Assembly (NCBI GenBank): GCA_028278325.1
Contig: JANQEO010000278.1
Coordinates: 1 to 64,000 of the forward strand
DNA from: Candidatus Binatia bacterium
GTDB taxonomy: Bacteria > Desulfobacterota > Binatia > UBA1149 > JAJCZL01
DNA: 64,000 nt
Direction: 5' to 3'
A program made the translations under genes and the position numbers. Below the pieces are notes generated by a model that made no database searches, had not been told where the DNA came from, and saw only the letters and a list, made by a program, of their open reading frames with translations. Numbering within the stretch: the stretch's first letter is position 1; each line of letters begins with the position of its first letter. Shown one piece after another: positions 1-12,950 of this stretch.

Positions 1-86
1 GAGTAGTCGAATTCACAGGCTTGGCCGATCACGATCGGCCCGGCGCCGATGAGCATGATCGTATGGATGTCTTCGCGCTTGGGCAT
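1..86 (-). CDS. carB: Carbamoyl-phosphate synthase large subunit, 5' end only
   Basis: Only the first 28 or so codons lie in the window; the gene continues past its left edge. The translation begins [20 protein letters not shown] and continues GQACEFDY, the classic CarB N-terminus that opens the first ATP-grasp half. The ATG sits two bases after the carA stop, so the two subunits are translationally coupled. CarB uses ammonia from CarA, bicarbonate and two ATP to make carbamoyl phosphate for pyrimidine and arginine synthesis. It is the last visible gene of the pyrR-pyrB-pyrC-carA-carB operon. Confidence 0.93.
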   Translation of the reverse strand, partial: MPKREDIHTIMLIGAGPIVIGQACEFDY

Positions 87-88
87 CT

Positions 89-1252
89 TCAGCAACCCAT
101 TCCAGGCTCTGGCCTGAGCAGAGCTTCCGGCAACTCAGCCGCCCCCGCCTTCATCGATTCCAAGAACCGCCGGAAGAGAGGGCTTGCATCATGCGGCCCC
201 GGCGATGCCTCGGGATGGTACTGCACTGAGAACACGGGGAGGGACTCGTGCTCCAAACCCTCGACGGTGTCGTCGTTCAGGTTGAGATGGGTGACCCTCA
301 CCCCCTGCGGAAGCGAGTCGGCGTCTACGGCGAACCCGTGGTTCTGTGAGGTAATGTCGATCACGCCGCTGGACAGCTCGATCACGGGCTGGTTGCCGCC
401 GTGATGGCCGAACTTCATTTTGTAAGTCTTCGCTCCCAGGGCCAGGGCCAAAATCTGGTGGCCAAGGCAGATACCGAAGGTGGGTATCTGCTGCACGAGC
501 TCGCTGACGACGCCTATCGCCCCCTTCACGGCATCGGGGTCGCCCGGGCCGTTAGAAAGGAACAGCCCGTCGGGCTTCATCGCCATCACCTCCGCCGTCG
601 TTGTCGAAGCGGGCACGGTAATGACGCGGCAGCCGAGTTCGGTCAGGTTGCGAAGGATGTTGAGCTTGATGCCGAAATCGAAAGACACCACCAGCGGCCC
701 CGCAGCATCGATGCTGGCGTAGCCGTTGCGGAGCGTCCAAAGTCCGGACTTCCAGCGGTAGGCATCCTCGGTAGACACCCCAGTTGCCAGGTCCATACCG
801 TCGAGAGTCGGCCGGGCCGCCGCTTCATTCTTCAGGGCGTTCTCGTCGACCTCGCCGGTCGCAAGCACGGCCTGCTGGGCACCACGGTCGCGTATGTGCG
901 CTACCAATGCCCGGGTGTCGATCCCTTCGATGCCGACGATGCCGTGCGATGCCATGTAGTCTCCCAACGACATCGCCGACCGCCAGTTGCTAGGCGTCCG
1001 CCAGTACTCCTTGACCACGAAGCCGCTCAGGCACGGCTCGAAGCTCTCGACGTCCTCATCATTGACGCCGACGTTACCGATCTCCGGATAGGTCATGGTC
1101 ACGATCTGGCCGTCGTAGGAGGGATCGGTAAGGATCTCCTGGTAGCCCGACATTGAAGTGTTGAACACCACCTCGCCGGCCACCTTGCCCTCGGCGCCGA
1201 ACGCAGAGCCTCTGAACATCCGCCCGTCCGCCAGTACCAACGTAGCCTTCAC
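89..1252 (-). CDS. carA: Carbamoyl-phosphate synthase small (glutaminase) subunit
   Basis: About 387 aa, the usual CarA length. The N-terminal half is the CPSase small-chain domain ([16 protein letters not shown] region). The C-terminal half is a class I glutamine amidotransferase with the nucleophile in FGICLGHQ near residue 263 and the His-Glu pair in [12 protein letters not shown] near residue 348, so the triad is intact. It hydrolyses glutamine and channels ammonia to CarB. The open frame extends further upstream, but I start it at the GTG at 1252, giving [13 protein letters not shown]. That GTG overlaps the pyrC stop as GTGA, which implies translational coupling; the upstream extension is Arg/Gly-rich and not CarA-like. 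Confidence 0.95.
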   Translation of the reverse strand: MKATLVLADGRMFRGSAFGAEGKVAGEVVFNTSMSGYQEILTDPSYDGQIVTMTYPEIGNVGVNDEDVESFEPCLSGFVVKEYWRTPSNWRSAMSLGDYMASHGIVGIEGIDTRALVAHIRDRGAQQAVLATGEVDENALKNEAAARPTLDGMDLATGVSTEDAYRWKSGLWTLRNGYASIDAAGPLVVSFDFGIKLNILRNLTELGCRVITVPASTTTAEVMAMKPDGLFLSNGPGDPDAVKGAIGVVSELVQQIPTFGICLGHQILALALGAKTYKMKFGHHGGNQPVIELSSGVIDITSQNHGFAVDADSLPQGVRVTHLNLNDDTVEGLEHESLPVFSVQYHPEASPGPHDASPLFRRFLESMKAGAAELPEALLRPEPGMGC

Positions 1253-2553
1253 TCCGGGTCCTCCCATACCGACCGCCCCCCTACGATAGTGCGCACCACC
1301 TTGCCCTTGAGAACCCGGCCCTCGAAGGGCGTATTGTGGCTCTTGGAAGCGATCTCGTCCGCTTTGACAGTCCATTCCCGGTCGGGGTCGAAGATCGTGA
1401 CATCGGCAACTGCGCCCTTGGCAAGCGTCCCTCTGTCGATGCCCAGATTACGTGCAGGCGCGATCGTCATGGCCTCGAGGATTCTACCGAGAGAAGCGTC
1501 GCCCTTGCGCACGAGTTCCAACGACAGCGATAGAGACGTCTCCAGCCCGATGATCCCGACAGCCGCTGCATCGAACTGCACGGCCTTCTCGTCCCGGTGG
1601 TGGGGGGCATGATCCGTGGCGATGGTGTCGAGAGTCCCGTCGGCCAGGCCTTGGCGCACAGCCTGCACGTCCCGGGCGGTTCTCAGCGGCGGCTTCATCT
1701 TCGCGTTAGTGTTGTAGCCCAACACGGCCGTCTCATCGAGCGTGAAGTGGTGCGGTGACACCTCCGCCGTGACGCTGATCCCTCGATCTTTTGCATGACG
1801 GATGATCTCGACGGATTCCGCTGTGGAGACATGAGCTATATGCAGACGGCCACCTGTGAAACGCGCAAGCTCCACATCACGCGCGACCATCGCGGTTTCA
1901 CCGGCGGAAGGCATCCCGGGTAAACCCATCTCGACTGCCGCGACGCCTTCGTTCATGACCCCGCCGCAACAAAGCTGGGTGTCTTCTTCGTGAGCGATGA
2001 CGCAGATGTCGAATATCTTCGTGTACTCCAGCGCGCGGCGCATGAGCCCGCTGTCCATGACCGGCATCCCGTCATCGGAGATCGCGACGATGCCGGCCTC
2101 GAACATCTCACCGACCTCCGACAGCGCTTCCCCCTTCAGCCCCACCGAGACCGCACCGATCGGAAACACGTTCGCCAATCCGACAGCCTCAGCCCGGTCG
2201 ACTATGTACTTCGTCACAGCGGAGTTGTCGTTGACCGGGTTGGTGTTGGCCATACACCCCACCGACGTGACACCACCGACGACGGCCGCCATGCACCCGG
2301 AAGCAATCGTTTCCTTGTACTCGTAGCCCGGCTCGCGCAGGTGCACGTGCATGTCCACGAAGCCGGGGCTGACTATCTTGCCGGCCGCGTCGATGCGATC
2401 GGCCCCTTCGGCCCCGATGGACCCCGGTTTGTCGACCGACACGATGGCGCCGTCTTCGATGAAAACGTCGGCGGTTCCGTCGAAGGCCGATGCGGGGTCG
2501 ATCACACGCCCACCCTCGATGAGCAAGCGTCCCGAATGCGGTGCTCTTTCCAT
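1249..2553 (-). CDS. pyrC: Dihydroorotase (class I)
   Basis: 434 aa amidohydrolase-fold enzyme that cyclises N-carbamoyl-aspartate to dihydroorotate, the third step of pyrimidine synthesis. The metal-binding [10 protein letters not shown] motif is near residue 67, and the second conserved cluster ATDHAPH lies near residue 310. Length and motifs fit the long class I bacterial form rather than the short E. coli type. The ATG at 2553 gives a normal start; 34 bases separate it from the pyrB stop. The stop overlaps the carA start. It belongs to the PyrR-controlled operon and would be co-regulated with pyrB and carAB. Confidence 0.95.
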   Translation of the reverse strand: MERAPHSGRLLIEGGRVIDPASAFDGTADVFIEDGAIVSVDKPGSIGAEGADRIDAAGKIVSPGFVDMHVHLREPGYEYKETIASGCMAAVVGGVTSVGCMANTNPVNDNSAVTKYIVDRAEAVGLANVFPIGAVSVGLKGEALSEVGEMFEAGIVAISDDGMPVMDSGLMRRALEYTKIFDICVIAHEEDTQLCCGGVMNEGVAAVEMGLPGMPSAGETAMVARDVELARFTGGRLHIAHVSTAESVEIIRHAKDRGISVTAEVSPHHFTLDETAVLGYNTNAKMKPPLRTARDVQAVRQGLADGTLDTIATDHAPHHRDEKAVQFDAAAVGIIGLETSLSLSLELVRKGDASLGRILEAMTIAPARNLGIDRGTLAKGAVADVTIFDPDREWTVKADEIASKSHNTPFEGRVLKGKVVRTIVGGRSVWEDPE

Positions 2554-2587
2554 GTCCTAGACCGTCACTCCCATACTCACGTCGCGC

Positions 2588-4202
<1,615 letters not shown>

Positions 4203-4238
4203 CTAGTATGTACGGAACGGTTTCCAACCAGGTCCTCT

Positions 4239-4258
4239 TTCCGGCCTCGCTGTGCCGG
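4239..4258 (-). promoter_or_regulatory. Candidate PyrR-binding (anti-antiterminator) hairpin
   Basis: On the minus strand, CCGGC-ACAGCGAG-GCCGG forms a five-base-pair hairpin whose loop region, CACAGCGAGGCC, resembles the PyrR consensus ARUCCNGNGAGGYU (the CNGNGAGGY core matches; the flanking U and one C do not). Its 3' arm plus two A gives GCCGGAA, the exact complement of TTCCGGC in the downstream terminator. Formation of this hairpin therefore frees the terminator to fold, which is the known PyrR attenuation logic. The pairing is seen in the sequence; PyrR binding is inferred. Confidence 0.6.
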
Positions 4259-4262
4259 TCTT

Positions 4263-4294
4263 AAAAAGGCCCACAGTCACGCGACTGTTCAGGC
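4263..4294 (-). terminator. Probable lepA-lepB terminator
   Basis: On the minus strand, ACAGTC-GCGT-GACTGT is a perfect six-base-pair hairpin, extended by GCCT/GGGC across a GA bulge, then CC and five T. It lies about 45 bases after the lepB stop and before the pyr leader. It best explains the end of the lepA-lepB transcript. An alternative is that it lies at the very start of the pyr leader, if the candidate promoter at 4296-4324 is used. Confidence 0.55.
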
Positions 4295-4295
4295 T

Positions 4296-4324
4296 GCAAT
4301 AATGCGGTCCGCCGAGAGAGTCAA
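4296..4324 (-). promoter_or_regulatory. Candidate sigma-70-type promoter for the pyr operon
   Basis: On the minus strand a TTGACT box (five of six to the -35 consensus) is followed after exactly 17 bases by TATTGC, a poor -10. It sits just after the lepB stop, where a pyr promoter is expected. Initiation would be near 4289, at the base of the hairpin at 4263-4294, which is awkward; the assignment is tentative. Confidence 0.3.
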
Positions 4325-4338
4325 AGAGAGGCGAACTA

Positions 4339-4971
4339 TTACGGTATCCTCATGCCTATCCGGCCCCAGCGCGGGCTGAAGGTATCGGCGTCCCAGGACC
4401 AATAGAGCACGAAGGCTTTGCCCAGTATGTCGTCTACGGGCACCGTTCCCCAGAACCGGCTGTCGTGGCTGTGGTCGCGATTGTCACCGAGGACGAACAC
4501 ATGCCCCTCCGGAACCGTGATGGGGCCGAAGTTGTCCCTCGGACTCCGGTTGCGGGAGGCGCCCGGGCGATAGAACGCGTGGTCATCGGTGACGGGGCTT
4601 CCGTTGACGAGCAGGACCTTGTTGCGGAGCTCCACCCGGTCACCAGCGACTGCCTTCACCCTCTTGATGAAGTCTTTGCTGCGATCCTCCGGATAGACGA
4701 AGACTATCACATCACCCGACACTGGCTCCGAGAAACTGAAGAGCCGGCCGCCCACCACCGGCATACGCAGACCGTAGATGAACTTGTTGACCAGCAGGTG
4801 GTCCCCGATCTGAAGGGTCGGAAGCATGGACCCACTCGGGATCTTGAAGGCCTGGACCACAAAGCCCCGGATGACCAGGGCCAGAAGTATGGCCATGCCC
4901 AGCGCCTCGGCATACTCGCGCCACGAGGCCTTTTGCGACTCCTCGATGCGAGTGTTGCGCCTCGTCAGCAT
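4339..4971 (-). CDS. lepB: Signal peptidase I
   Basis: 210 aa membrane serine protease that removes signal peptides from exported proteins. An N-terminal hydrophobic segment (about residues 21-42) anchors it. The nucleophile is Ser48 in IPSGSMLPTL and the general-base lysine is Lys103 in DFIKRVKAVAGD. The conserved GDNRDHSHDSRFWG box lies near residue 157. All S26 family elements are present. The ATG lies two bases after the lepA stop, so the pair is coupled as in many bacteria. Likely substrates nearby include the exported SORL-like and cupredoxin-like proteins, whereas Flp pilins are handled by CpaA. Confidence 0.95.
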   Translation of the reverse strand: MLTRRNTRIEESQKASWREYAEALGMAILLALVIRGFVVQAFKIPSGSMLPTLQIGDHLLVNKFIYGLRMPVVGGRLFSFSEPVSGDVIVFVYPEDRSKDFIKRVKAVAGDRVELRNKVLLVNGSPVTDDHAFYRPGASRNRSPRDNFGPITVPEGHVFVLGDNRDHSHDSRFWGTVPVDDILGKAFVLYWSWDADTFSPRWGRIGMRIP

Positions 4972-4973
4972 GC

Positions 4974-6773
4974 TCAGTCGCCGACCTTCAGCACCGCCAG
5001 GAAGGCCTCCTGAGGGATCTCGACGCTGCCTACCTGCTTCATTCGCCGCTTACCTTCCTTCTGCTTTTCCAACAACTTGCGCTTACGAGTTATATCACCA
5101 CCGTAACATTTGGCGGTCACGTTCTTCCTCATGGCCTTTACGGTCTCTCGCGCGATGACCTTGTTGCCGATCGCCGCCTGGATGATGATCTCGAACATCT
5201 GGCGGGGAATGAGCTCCTTCATCTTCTTGGCCAACGCACGGCCGCGAGGATACGCCTGGTCTTTATGACATATCATCGACAGCGCATCCACGCGCGAGCC
5301 GTTGATGAGAAGATCGAGCTTGACCAGGGACGAGGTCCGGAAATCGATGGGCTCGTAGTCGAGCGAGGCGTAGCCACGGGAAACGGATTTCAGGCGGTCG
5401 TAGAAGTCGTACACCACCTCGCTCAGAGGCATCTCGTAGACGACGATGGCCCTGCCCTGTGATTTCACGTCCAGGTGCTTCTGCACGCCGCGCTTCTCTT
5501 CGCACAGCTGCAGAACGCCTCCGAGGTACTCGCTGGGAAGGTGAATCGTCGCAGCGATATAAGGCTCGGCGATGGCCTCGACCAGGATCGGCTCGGGCAA
5601 CTTCGCCGGGCTGTCGATCTCGACACTGGAGCCGTCGGTCAGGTGAACTTCATAGGCCACCGTGGGAGCCGTCGTGATCAGGTCGAGCCCGAACTCGCGC
5701 TCCAGCCTCTCCTGAGTGATCTCGATGTGCAGTAGACCGAGAAACCCGCAGCGAAAACCGAAGCCGAGAGCCACCGAGGTCTCCGGCTCGTAGCTGAACG
5801 AGGAGTCGTTGAGTTCGAGCTTCTCGATCGCTTCGCGCAGCAAAGTGTATTGGGAACTGTCCACCGGATAGATGCCGGCGAACACCATCGGCTTGACGGC
5901 CATGAAGCCCGGCAACGCCTCGTCACAGGGACGGTCGGCATGAGTCACGGTGTCGCCGACCTTGGCCTCCGAGATCTGCTTGATGCTGGCCGCCAGGAAT
6001 CCCACCTCCCCCGCGCTCAGAGAGTCGACCTCGGTGGCACGGGGCCGGAACACGCCGAGCTTGGTAACCTCGTACTCGGCCTGCGCCTGCATGAGCTTGA
6101 TCCTCTCGCGCTTGCGCACCACCCCATCCACGACCCGGATGAGCACGATGGCACCGTGGTAAGGGTCGAACCAGCTGTCGATTATCAATCCCTTCAAGGG
6201 CCGGGATGCGTTGGCTTTGGGCGCCGGGATGTTTTCGACGATGGCATCCAAAACGGCTTCTACACCCCGGCCGGTCTTTGCACTCACTTCCAGAGCGCCG
6301 GAGGCGTCGAGCCCGATGACCTCTTCTATTTCGCTTCTAACCGACGTTGGATCGGCGCTGGCGAGATCGATCTTGTTCAGAACGGGGATGATCTCGAGAT
6401 CGTTGTCCAGCGCCAGGTACACGTTGGCTACGGTCTGGGCCTCGACGCCCTGGGTCGCGTCCACGACGAGCAGGGCTCCTTCGCAGGCAGCCAGTGAACG
6501 CGACACTTCGTAGGAGAAATCGACGTGGCCGGGGGTGTCGATCAAGTTGAGCAGATAGGTCTTGCCGTCCGGCGCCTTGTAATCCAGGCGAACCGCTCTG
6601 GCCTTGATCGTTATGCCTCGCTCCCGCTCGAGTTCCATGTCGTCGAGCATCTGATCGGAAAGCTCCCGGGACTGAACCGTCCCGGTAAACTCCAAGAGCC
6701 TGTCCGCCAGCGTCGACTTGCCGTGATCTATGTGGGCGATGATGGAGAAGTTACGTATGCGGTCGGGACTCAT
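4974..6773 (-). CDS. lepA: Translation elongation factor 4 (back-translocase)
   Basis: 599 aa, the usual EF4 length. G1 is AHIDHGKS near residue 14, G2 ERGITIKA, G3 DTPGHVDF with the catalytic His retained, and G4 NKID. The EF4-specific C-terminal domain is present ([22 protein letters not shown]). EF4 is a ribosome-binding GTPase that acts on stalled or mistranslocated ribosomes. It is followed by lepB with a two-base gap. It contrasts with the divergent EF-G paralogue at 19879-21954, which has lost the catalytic His. Confidence 0.97.
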   Translation of the reverse strand: MSPDRIRNFSIIAHIDHGKSTLADRLLEFTGTVQSRELSDQMLDDMELERERGITIKARAVRLDYKAPDGKTYLLNLIDTPGHVDFSYEVSRSLAACEGALLVVDATQGVEAQTVANVYLALDNDLEIIPVLNKIDLASADPTSVRSEIEEVIGLDASGALEVSAKTGRGVEAVLDAIVENIPAPKANASRPLKGLIIDSWFDPYHGAIVLIRVVDGVVRKRERIKLMQAQAEYEVTKLGVFRPRATEVDSLSAGEVGFLAASIKQISEAKVGDTVTHADRPCDEALPGFMAVKPMVFAGIYPVDSSQYTLLREAIEKLELNDSSFSYEPETSVALGFGFRCGFLGLLHIEITQERLEREFGLDLITTAPTVAYEVHLTDGSSVEIDSPAKLPEPILVEAIAEPYIAATIHLPSEYLGGVLQLCEEKRGVQKHLDVKSQGRAIVVYEMPLSEVVYDFYDRLKSVSRGYASLDYEPIDFRTSSLVKLDLLINGSRVDALSMICHKDQAYPRGRALAKKMKELIPRQMFEIIIQAAIGNKVIARETVKAMRKNVTAKCYGGDITRKRKLLEKQKEGKRRMKQVGSVEIPQEAFLAVLKVGD

Positions 6774-6820
6774 GGTGCCGTGGGAACGGTAGCGACGAGC
6801 GGGCCACCTGCTCTTTGTGA

Positions 6821-7737
6821 CTAAAGCCGAGACCTGAAGAAGTCAACGGTGAGCGAAAGACCTTCGCTCAGGGAAGTGCCCGCCTTCCAGCCGAGGCACT
6901 CGAAAGCCAGTGCGGCGTCGAGGCAGGACCTGCGCACGTCACCGTCCTTGGCCGGACCGTGGAGAGCCGACCCGGACCCGCCTATGACGTCCTTGATGGC
7001 CTGATATATCTCGACGACATTGGTCTCCACGCCTGCGCCGATGTTGACGGAGCCGGTGAACGGGGTCTCCAGCGCGGCGAGATTGGCCCGCACCACATCG
7101 GCGATGAATACGTAGTCGCGGGTCTGCAGACCGTCGCCGTTGATCGTGACGTCCTCGCCCGCCAGCAAGCGCTGGCAAAAGATCGCCACGACGCCCGCCT
7201 CGCCGTGCGGATCCTGGCGTGGGCCGTAGACGTTCGAGTAGCGTAGGGCGACGTAAGGCAGGCCGAAGATCTTGTTGTAGTAGTGAAGATACAATTCCCC
7301 GGACAGCTTGGAGATGCCGTACGGACAGAGCGGAAGGGTCGGCTGGGCCTCGTCGGAAGGGAATACCTCGGGCTCTCCGTAGACGGTGCCGCCCGACGAG
7401 GCGAAGATGAACCTCTTGGTGCCGGCCTGCCTCGAGGCCTCCAACAGGTTGATGAGGCCGAGGACGTTGACCTCCGCATCGTAACGCGGGTTGGCCACCG
7501 AGAAGCGCACGTTCATCTGCGCTGCATGGTTGTTGACGACGTCGGGCTTCTCGGCGGCGACCAGGCGTGCCGCCTCCTCCGACCTGATGTCGAGCTGTTC
7601 GAAGCGGGCGTCGGGATTGACGTTGGATCTCTGCCCGCTGGAGAGGTCGTCGACGGCTATGACGTCGTGTCCGGCCTCCAGGTAGGCGTCTACAATGTGT
7701 GATCCGATGAAGCCCGCGCCACCCGTAACGAGCGTCT

Positions 7738-7741
<4 letters not shown>
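6821..7741 (-). CDS. NAD-dependent UDP-sugar epimerase (GalE/SDR family)
   Basis: 306 aa extended short-chain dehydrogenase. The Rossmann motif [10 protein letters not shown] is at residues 6-15, [10 protein letters not shown] carries the catalytic Ser/Thr, and YGISK is the Tyr-x-x-x-Lys pair. It resembles UDP-glucose 4-epimerases, but given the upstream ugd and uxs genes it could equally act on UDP-glucuronate or UDP-xylose; substrate cannot be read from sequence alone. Its ATG overlaps the stop of the decarboxylase gene as ATGA, so the two are translationally coupled. It is the last gene of the nucleotide-sugar run, with lepA downstream after about 47 bases. Confidence 0.85.
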
Positions 7742-8682
<941 letters not shown>

Positions 8683-8704
8683 GCCGTAGGGCCAGCGACG
8701 GCTC

Positions 8705-10033
8705 TCAAGCGTGGCCGGTCGGCTGTGTGACCGACGGTCGCCCAAGCGGGAAGTAGTAGAAGCCCAGCTTGTCCATCTCGGCAGGCTCCCAGATGTTGCG
8801 TCCGTCGAAGATCACCGGCGCCTTCAGCATCCGCCTGACGCGGTCGAAGTCGGGCCGGCGGAACTCGTTCCACTCGGTAACCAGAAGTAGCGCATCGGCG
8901 CCTTCCAGCGCGTCATAGTTGTGACGGTGGTAGGTGATGCGGTCCTGGAAGATACCGCGAGCCACATCCATGGCTTCAGGATCGTGAACCCGGACCTTGC
9001 AACCGGCCCTGAGCAAGTCCTCGATGAGGCCCACTGCCGGCGCCTCACGCATGTCGTCCGTGCGCGGCTTGAAGGCCAGACCCCAGATGGCGAATGTACG
9101 CCCCTTCAGATCGCCCTCGTAGAACGCCTCCAGCTTCTCGTAGAGCTTGCGTTTCTGACGTTGATTGACCGACTCCACCGCCTTCATGAGTTCGAAGTCC
9201 AGGCCGGAGGTGTGGGCAGTGTGGATCAGGGCTTTGACGTCTTTCGGGAAGCAGGAACCGCCGTAGCCGAGTCCGGCATAGAGGAAGTGCATTCCGAGAC
9301 GCTTGTCCAGACCCATCCCCTGGCGGACCTGGGCGACGTCGGCTCCGACCTTCTCGCACAGGTTGGCCATCTCGTTGATGAAGGAAATCTTGGCGGCCAG
9401 TAGTGCATTGGCACCGTACTTGGTCACCTCGGCGCTGGCGTTGTCCATCACCAGGATGGGTGCGCCACCGCGTACGAAGGGCGCGTAAAGGTCGCGCATG
9501 ATCTCGCCGGCCTTGTCGCTGCTGCATCCTATGACCACGCGGTCGGGCTTGAGGAAGTCTTCGATCGCGGCTCCTTCCTTCATGAACTCGGGGTTGGAGA
9601 CCACATCGAAAGGCTGGTCGGTTTCGGCCGACAGTATCTCGCGAATCTGGGCATGGGTGCCTACCGGCACCGTGCTCTTGCAGACAACGATACGGTAACC
9701 GTCCATCATCGAGCCGATGTCCTTGGCGACCTTGTGGACGGCTCTCAGGTCGGGAGCTCCGTCCTCACCGTGCGGCGTGCCGACGGCGATGAAGCACACC
9801 AGGGCGTGTCGCACCGCCCCACCGAGATCGGTGCTGAAAGCCAGACGACCCTCGGCGACGTTACGCTTTATCAGCTCCTCGAGGCCCGGCTCGTAAATGG
9901 GGACGCGGCCCTGACGGAGCTGTTCAATTTTCTCGTCGTCGATATCGACGCAGATGACGTCGTTGCCGCTCTCGGCAAGGCACGTTCCGGCCACTAAGCC
10001 TACGTAACCGGTTCCAACTACACAGATCTTCAC
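8705..10033 (-). CDS. ugd: UDP-glucose 6-dehydrogenase
   Basis: 442 aa. N-terminal NAD-binding domain starting [20 protein letters not shown], central dimerisation domain, and the catalytic cysteine in [10 protein letters not shown] near residue 260. The C-terminal UDP-binding domain is complete ([15 protein letters not shown]). It oxidises UDP-glucose to UDP-glucuronate with two NAD+. The GTG start at 10033 has a strong GAGGAGG site about five bases upstream. First of the ugd-uxs-epimerase run; a 102-base gap separates it from the glycosyltransferase upstream, so it could have its own promoter. Confidence 0.95.
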   Translation of the reverse strand: MKICVVGTGYVGLVAGTCLAESGNDVICVDIDDEKIEQLRQGRVPIYEPGLEELIKRNVAEGRLAFSTDLGGAVRHALVCFIAVGTPHGEDGAPDLRAVHKVAKDIGSMMDGYRIVVCKSTVPVGTHAQIREILSAETDQPFDVVSNPEFMKEGAAIEDFLKPDRVVIGCSSDKAGEIMRDLYAPFVRGGAPILVMDNASAEVTKYGANALLAAKISFINEMANLCEKVGADVAQVRQGMGLDKRLGMHFLYAGLGYGGSCFPKDVKALIHTAHTSGLDFELMKAVESVNQRQKRKLYEKLEAFYEGDLKGRTFAIWGLAFKPRTDDMREAPAVGLIEDLLRAGCKVRVHDPEAMDVARGIFQDRITYHRHNYDALEGADALLLVTEWNEFRRPDFDRVRRMLKAPVIFDGRNIWEPAEMDKLGFYYFPLGRPSVTQPTGHA

Positions 10034-10135
10034 GTTGCCTCCTCGGTTGCCAGGACGAGTCGACCGAAACGGGGCATCGGTCGCCCAACGCCGGCAATGT
10101 TACCAGCAGGCTGAAATACCAACAATAACCCCATC

Positions 10136-11131
10136 TTAGGCTCTACCCGCAACCGCTGTGCCCTCTGACACCTGACCCGCATCCCTATGCGTGGCGGGCA
10201 AATCCTCGGCAACCACGTAGGTCGGCTTGGCCTGGCTCTCGTGGTAGGTGCGCACCAGCATCTCGGCCAGCAGCCCCATGGTCACCAGCTGAACCCCGGT
10301 CACGATGAGCATGACCGAGATCAGCAGCATCGGGCGCCCGCCTATCGACTGGCCCATGATGAGCTTTTGGAACGCCAGCCAGGCCATCATCAAGCCGCCG
10401 GGGGCGGCCAGGGCAAGGCCGGCCATGCCGATCACGTGCAAGGGCCGGGTAGCGAACCGGCTGAGAAACTTGACGGTCAGCAGATCGAACACCACCCTGG
10501 CCGCACGTGAGAGACCGTACTTGGACGTGCCGCTGATCCTCGGCCGGTGGTTCACGACCAACTCCGCCACCGACGCCCCGCGGTCCCATGCTATGGCCGG
10601 AATGAACCTGTGCATCTCGCCGTACAACCTCAAGTCACGCGCGACCTCGCCCCTATAGACCTTCATCATGCAGCCGTAGTCGTGGATTCTGACGTTGGTC
10701 GCCACACGGATGATGGCGTTGGCCATGAGCGACGGCAGGCGCCGCGGTAGAAACTTGTCCTGCCTGTCCTTGCGCCAGCCGCTGACGAGGTCGTGCCCCT
10801 CGTCGAGCTTGGCCAACAGCGACGGAATGTCGGCGGGATCGTTCTGCAGATCACCGTCCATCGTGACCACTACCTCACCTGCGGTCGCGGCGAAGCCGGC
10901 CGACAAGGCTGCGGTCTGTCCGAAATTGCGCCTGAACAATATCAAGTGAACGTGAGGATCTTCGGCTTGGATCGCCCTCAGCTGCTCCCTCGAGCCGTCG
11001 TCGGAGCCGTCGTCGACGTAAACGATCTCGTAACTGCGGCCGAGCGCCTCGAGAATTTCCGTCAACTCGAGATGAAGGGGCTGAAGGTTGCTCAGCTCAT
11101 TGCGGATCGGAATTACGACCGATAAGTCCAA
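10136..11131 (-). CDS. Polyprenyl-phosphate-type glycosyltransferase (GT2, membrane)
   Basis: 331 aa. The GT-A domain starts DLSVVIPIRNE and has the DXD-like VTMDGDLQNDP motif and VYVDDGSDDGS. Two hydrophobic segments near residues 235-260 and 270-300 anchor it. The layout matches DPM1/ArnC/GtrB-like enzymes that move a sugar from a nucleotide donor to undecaprenyl phosphate. The frame opens with TTG at 11131; a GAAGG stretch upstream is a modest ribosome site. It sits directly after the PfkB kinase and before ugd, fitting a role in surface glycan assembly. The true sugar donor is unknown. Confidence 0.85.
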   Translation of the reverse strand: MDLSVVIPIRNELSNLQPLHLELTEILEALGRSYEIVYVDDGSDDGSREQLRAIQAEDPHVHLILFRRNFGQTAALSAGFAATAGEVVVTMDGDLQNDPADIPSLLAKLDEGHDLVSGWRKDRQDKFLPRRLPSLMANAIIRVATNVRIHDYGCMMKVYRGEVARDLRLYGEMHRFIPAIAWDRGASVAELVVNHRPRISGTSKYGLSRAARVVFDLLTVKFLSRFATRPLHVIGMAGLALAAPGGLMMAWLAFQKLIMGQSIGGRPMLLISVMLIVTGVQLVTMGLLAEMLVRTYHESQAKPTYVVAEDLPATHRDAGQVSEGTAVAGRA

Positions 11132-11143
11132 GCGATGCCTTCT

Positions 11144-12055
11144 TCATGAATGAAAATCGGTAAGTGCCATGAACTGGCTGAAGCGTCCGTCGATCTGTTC
11201 ACGATCAAGTGCCTTCAATCGGTTGAGGCTGAAGTCCTCTACGGCAAAGGACGCCAAGACACTGCCGTGTACTATGGCACGCCTCAACGTCTTACGGTTG
11301 ACCTCCCCGGCCGCCGCCAGACTACCAAATAGGCCACCGGCGAAGCAGTCACCAGCACCGGTCGGATCCTTGACATGCTCAAGGGGAAAAGCCGGCACTG
11401 CAAACACATCGTCTGCGGCGAACTGGATCACTCCGTACTCGCCTCTCTTGATGAGCACGGTTTCCGGCCCCATCGCCAGGATCTCCCTTGCGGCCGCCAC
11501 GACATTGGTGCAGCCCGACAGCTGCATGGCCTCGGCATCGTTGATGCTCAGAAGTTGTATGTCGGACAGAAGACCGATCAGTTCCTCGCGGTTCTGGGCG
11601 ATCCAGTGATCCATAGTGTCGGCCCCGATCAAGCTGGGGGCCGCCAGTTGTGACAACACGTCGGACTGGAGACTCGGCTGGATGTTGGCGAGAAACACGA
11701 AAGAACTATCGCGATAGTCTTCGGGAATGTGGGGCTGGAAGTCTCCGAACACGTTGAGCTGAAGATCCAGTGTGTCTCTCACGTTCATGTCCTCGTGGTA
11801 GCGGCCCGTCCACCTGAACGTGCTGCCTTCGACCGTCGTCATTCCCTGCAGGTTGATACCGCAGGTTTCCAGAAAGCGCCGTTCGCTGTCGGGAAAGTCC
11901 GAGCCGACCACGCCGACCAGATTGACGGGGGCGAAAAAGCTCGCCGCAACGGCGAAATACGCGCAGGAGCCGCCCAACACATCGTCGGCACGGCCCGACG
12001 GAGTTTCTATGGTATCGACCGCCAGGGATCCGACCACGCAAATATCTTCAGGCAT
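11144..12055 (-). CDS. PfkB-family sugar/nucleoside kinase
   Basis: 303 aa from the ATG at 12055 (MPEDICVVGSLAVDTIETP), chosen because GAGGAG lies four bases upstream and the start falls within the last codons of mtnP. Ribokinase fold: N-terminal GG motif (VLGGSCAYFAVAAS) and the C-terminal signature DPTGAGDCFAGG with the catalytic Asp. Substrate is not evident. Coupling to mtnP suggests a link to methylthioadenosine or nucleoside salvage, but it is not an MtnK-type kinase, which belongs to another fold. A sugar kinase for the adjacent glycan genes is an alternative. Confidence 0.85.
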   Translation of the reverse strand: MPEDICVVGSLAVDTIETPSGRADDVLGGSCAYFAVAASFFAPVNLVGVVGSDFPDSERRFLETCGINLQGMTTVEGSTFRWTGRYHEDMNVRDTLDLQLNVFGDFQPHIPEDYRDSSFVFLANIQPSLQSDVLSQLAAPSLIGADTMDHWIAQNREELIGLLSDIQLLSINDAEAMQLSGCTNVVAAAREILAMGPETVLIKRGEYGVIQFAADDVFAVPAFPLEHVKDPTGAGDCFAGGLFGSLAAAGEVNRKTLRRAIVHGSVLASFAVEDFSLNRLKALDREQIDGRFSQFMALTDFHS

Positions 12056-12950
12056 CTTTCTCCTCATCTGCCGGCAACAACCGGCCTATCAACAATGACA
12101 GGGCATCGCGCCGAGCCGGCGGGATAACCTCGGGGTTCGTAATCAAAGCGTTGTCGAGCGCACGGCGGCAGCCGCAGGCACGCTCGGTGGCAGCGGCTCC
12201 CGCTACCGACTTGACCGTGCGTTTCGCCAGATCGGTGTTGGCGGCGAGCACGGCGAGGATATCCTCGACACCTACCTCTTCGTCACCGCCTCGCCAGCAA
12301 TCATAGTCGGTTGCGAGCGCCATGGTCGTGAAACATATCTCCGCTTCGCGGGCCAGCCGTGCTTCCTGGAGATTAGTCATGCCGATGATGTCGGCTCCCC
12401 ACTGGCGGTAGAGATGCGATTCGGCGCGGGTCGAGAATTGAGGTCCCTCGATGCAGACGTAGGTTCCCCCGCGGTGAACCGTGGCGCCGGCCTGGGATGC
12501 CGCGTCGGCCAGAATCGCCGACAGCTCCGGACAGAGCGGATCGGCCAACGAGACATGTGCCACGATGCCGCCACCGAAAAACGTCGAGGGGCGCTCGTAG
12601 GTCCGGTCGATGAACTGATCGGGCACCACGACATCGCCAGGTGCGACCTCCTCGCGAAGGCTGCCGACCGCGGAGACCGATACGATGCTGCCGGCGCCGA
12701 GTTTCTTGAAGCCGAAGATGTTCGCCCGGAAGTTGAGCTCCGATGGCATTATCCGATGACCCTTGCCGTGACGGGGCAGGAAGGCGACGGTCTGGTTTCC
12801 GATGCGCCCGGTGACGTAGGCATCCGACGGCGGGCCGTAAGGAGTCTCCACCGTCAAGGTCTCGACGTCTTCGAGCCCGTCGATCTCGTAGAGTCCGCTG
12901 CCCCCGATTATCCCCAGCAACGGCCGGTTCTCTGCCTTGGAGTCCGTCAT
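12048..12950 (-). CDS. mtnP: S-methyl-5'-thioadenosine phosphorylase
   Basis: 300 aa from the ATG at 12950, which overlaps the stop of the previous gene as TGATG. Purine nucleoside phosphorylase fold: GIIGGSGLYEIDGL at the N-terminus (phosphate loop), then FLPRHGKGH, the MTAP-type GPQFSTRAES motif, and GMTNLQEARLAREAEICF. It cleaves methylthioadenosine, a by-product of polyamine and quorum-signal synthesis, to adenine and methylthioribose-1-phosphate. It could also act on related 6-oxopurine or adenosine nucleosides, as bacterial homologues vary. Flanked by a diacylglycerol-kinase-like gene and a PfkB kinase in one coupled run. Confidence 0.9.
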   Translation of the reverse strand: MTDSKAENRPLLGIIGGSGLYEIDGLEDVETLTVETPYGPPSDAYVTGRIGNQTVAFLPRHGKGHRIMPSELNFRANIFGFKKLGAGSIVSVSAVGSLREEVAPGDVVVPDQFIDRTYERPSTFFGGGIVAHVSLADPLCPELSAILADAASQAGATVHRGGTYVCIEGPQFSTRAESHLYRQWGADIIGMTNLQEARLAREAEICFTTMALATDYDCWRGGDEEVGVEDILAVLAANTDLAKRTVKSVAGAAATERACGCRRALDNALITNPEVIPPARRDALSLLIGRLLPADEEKDA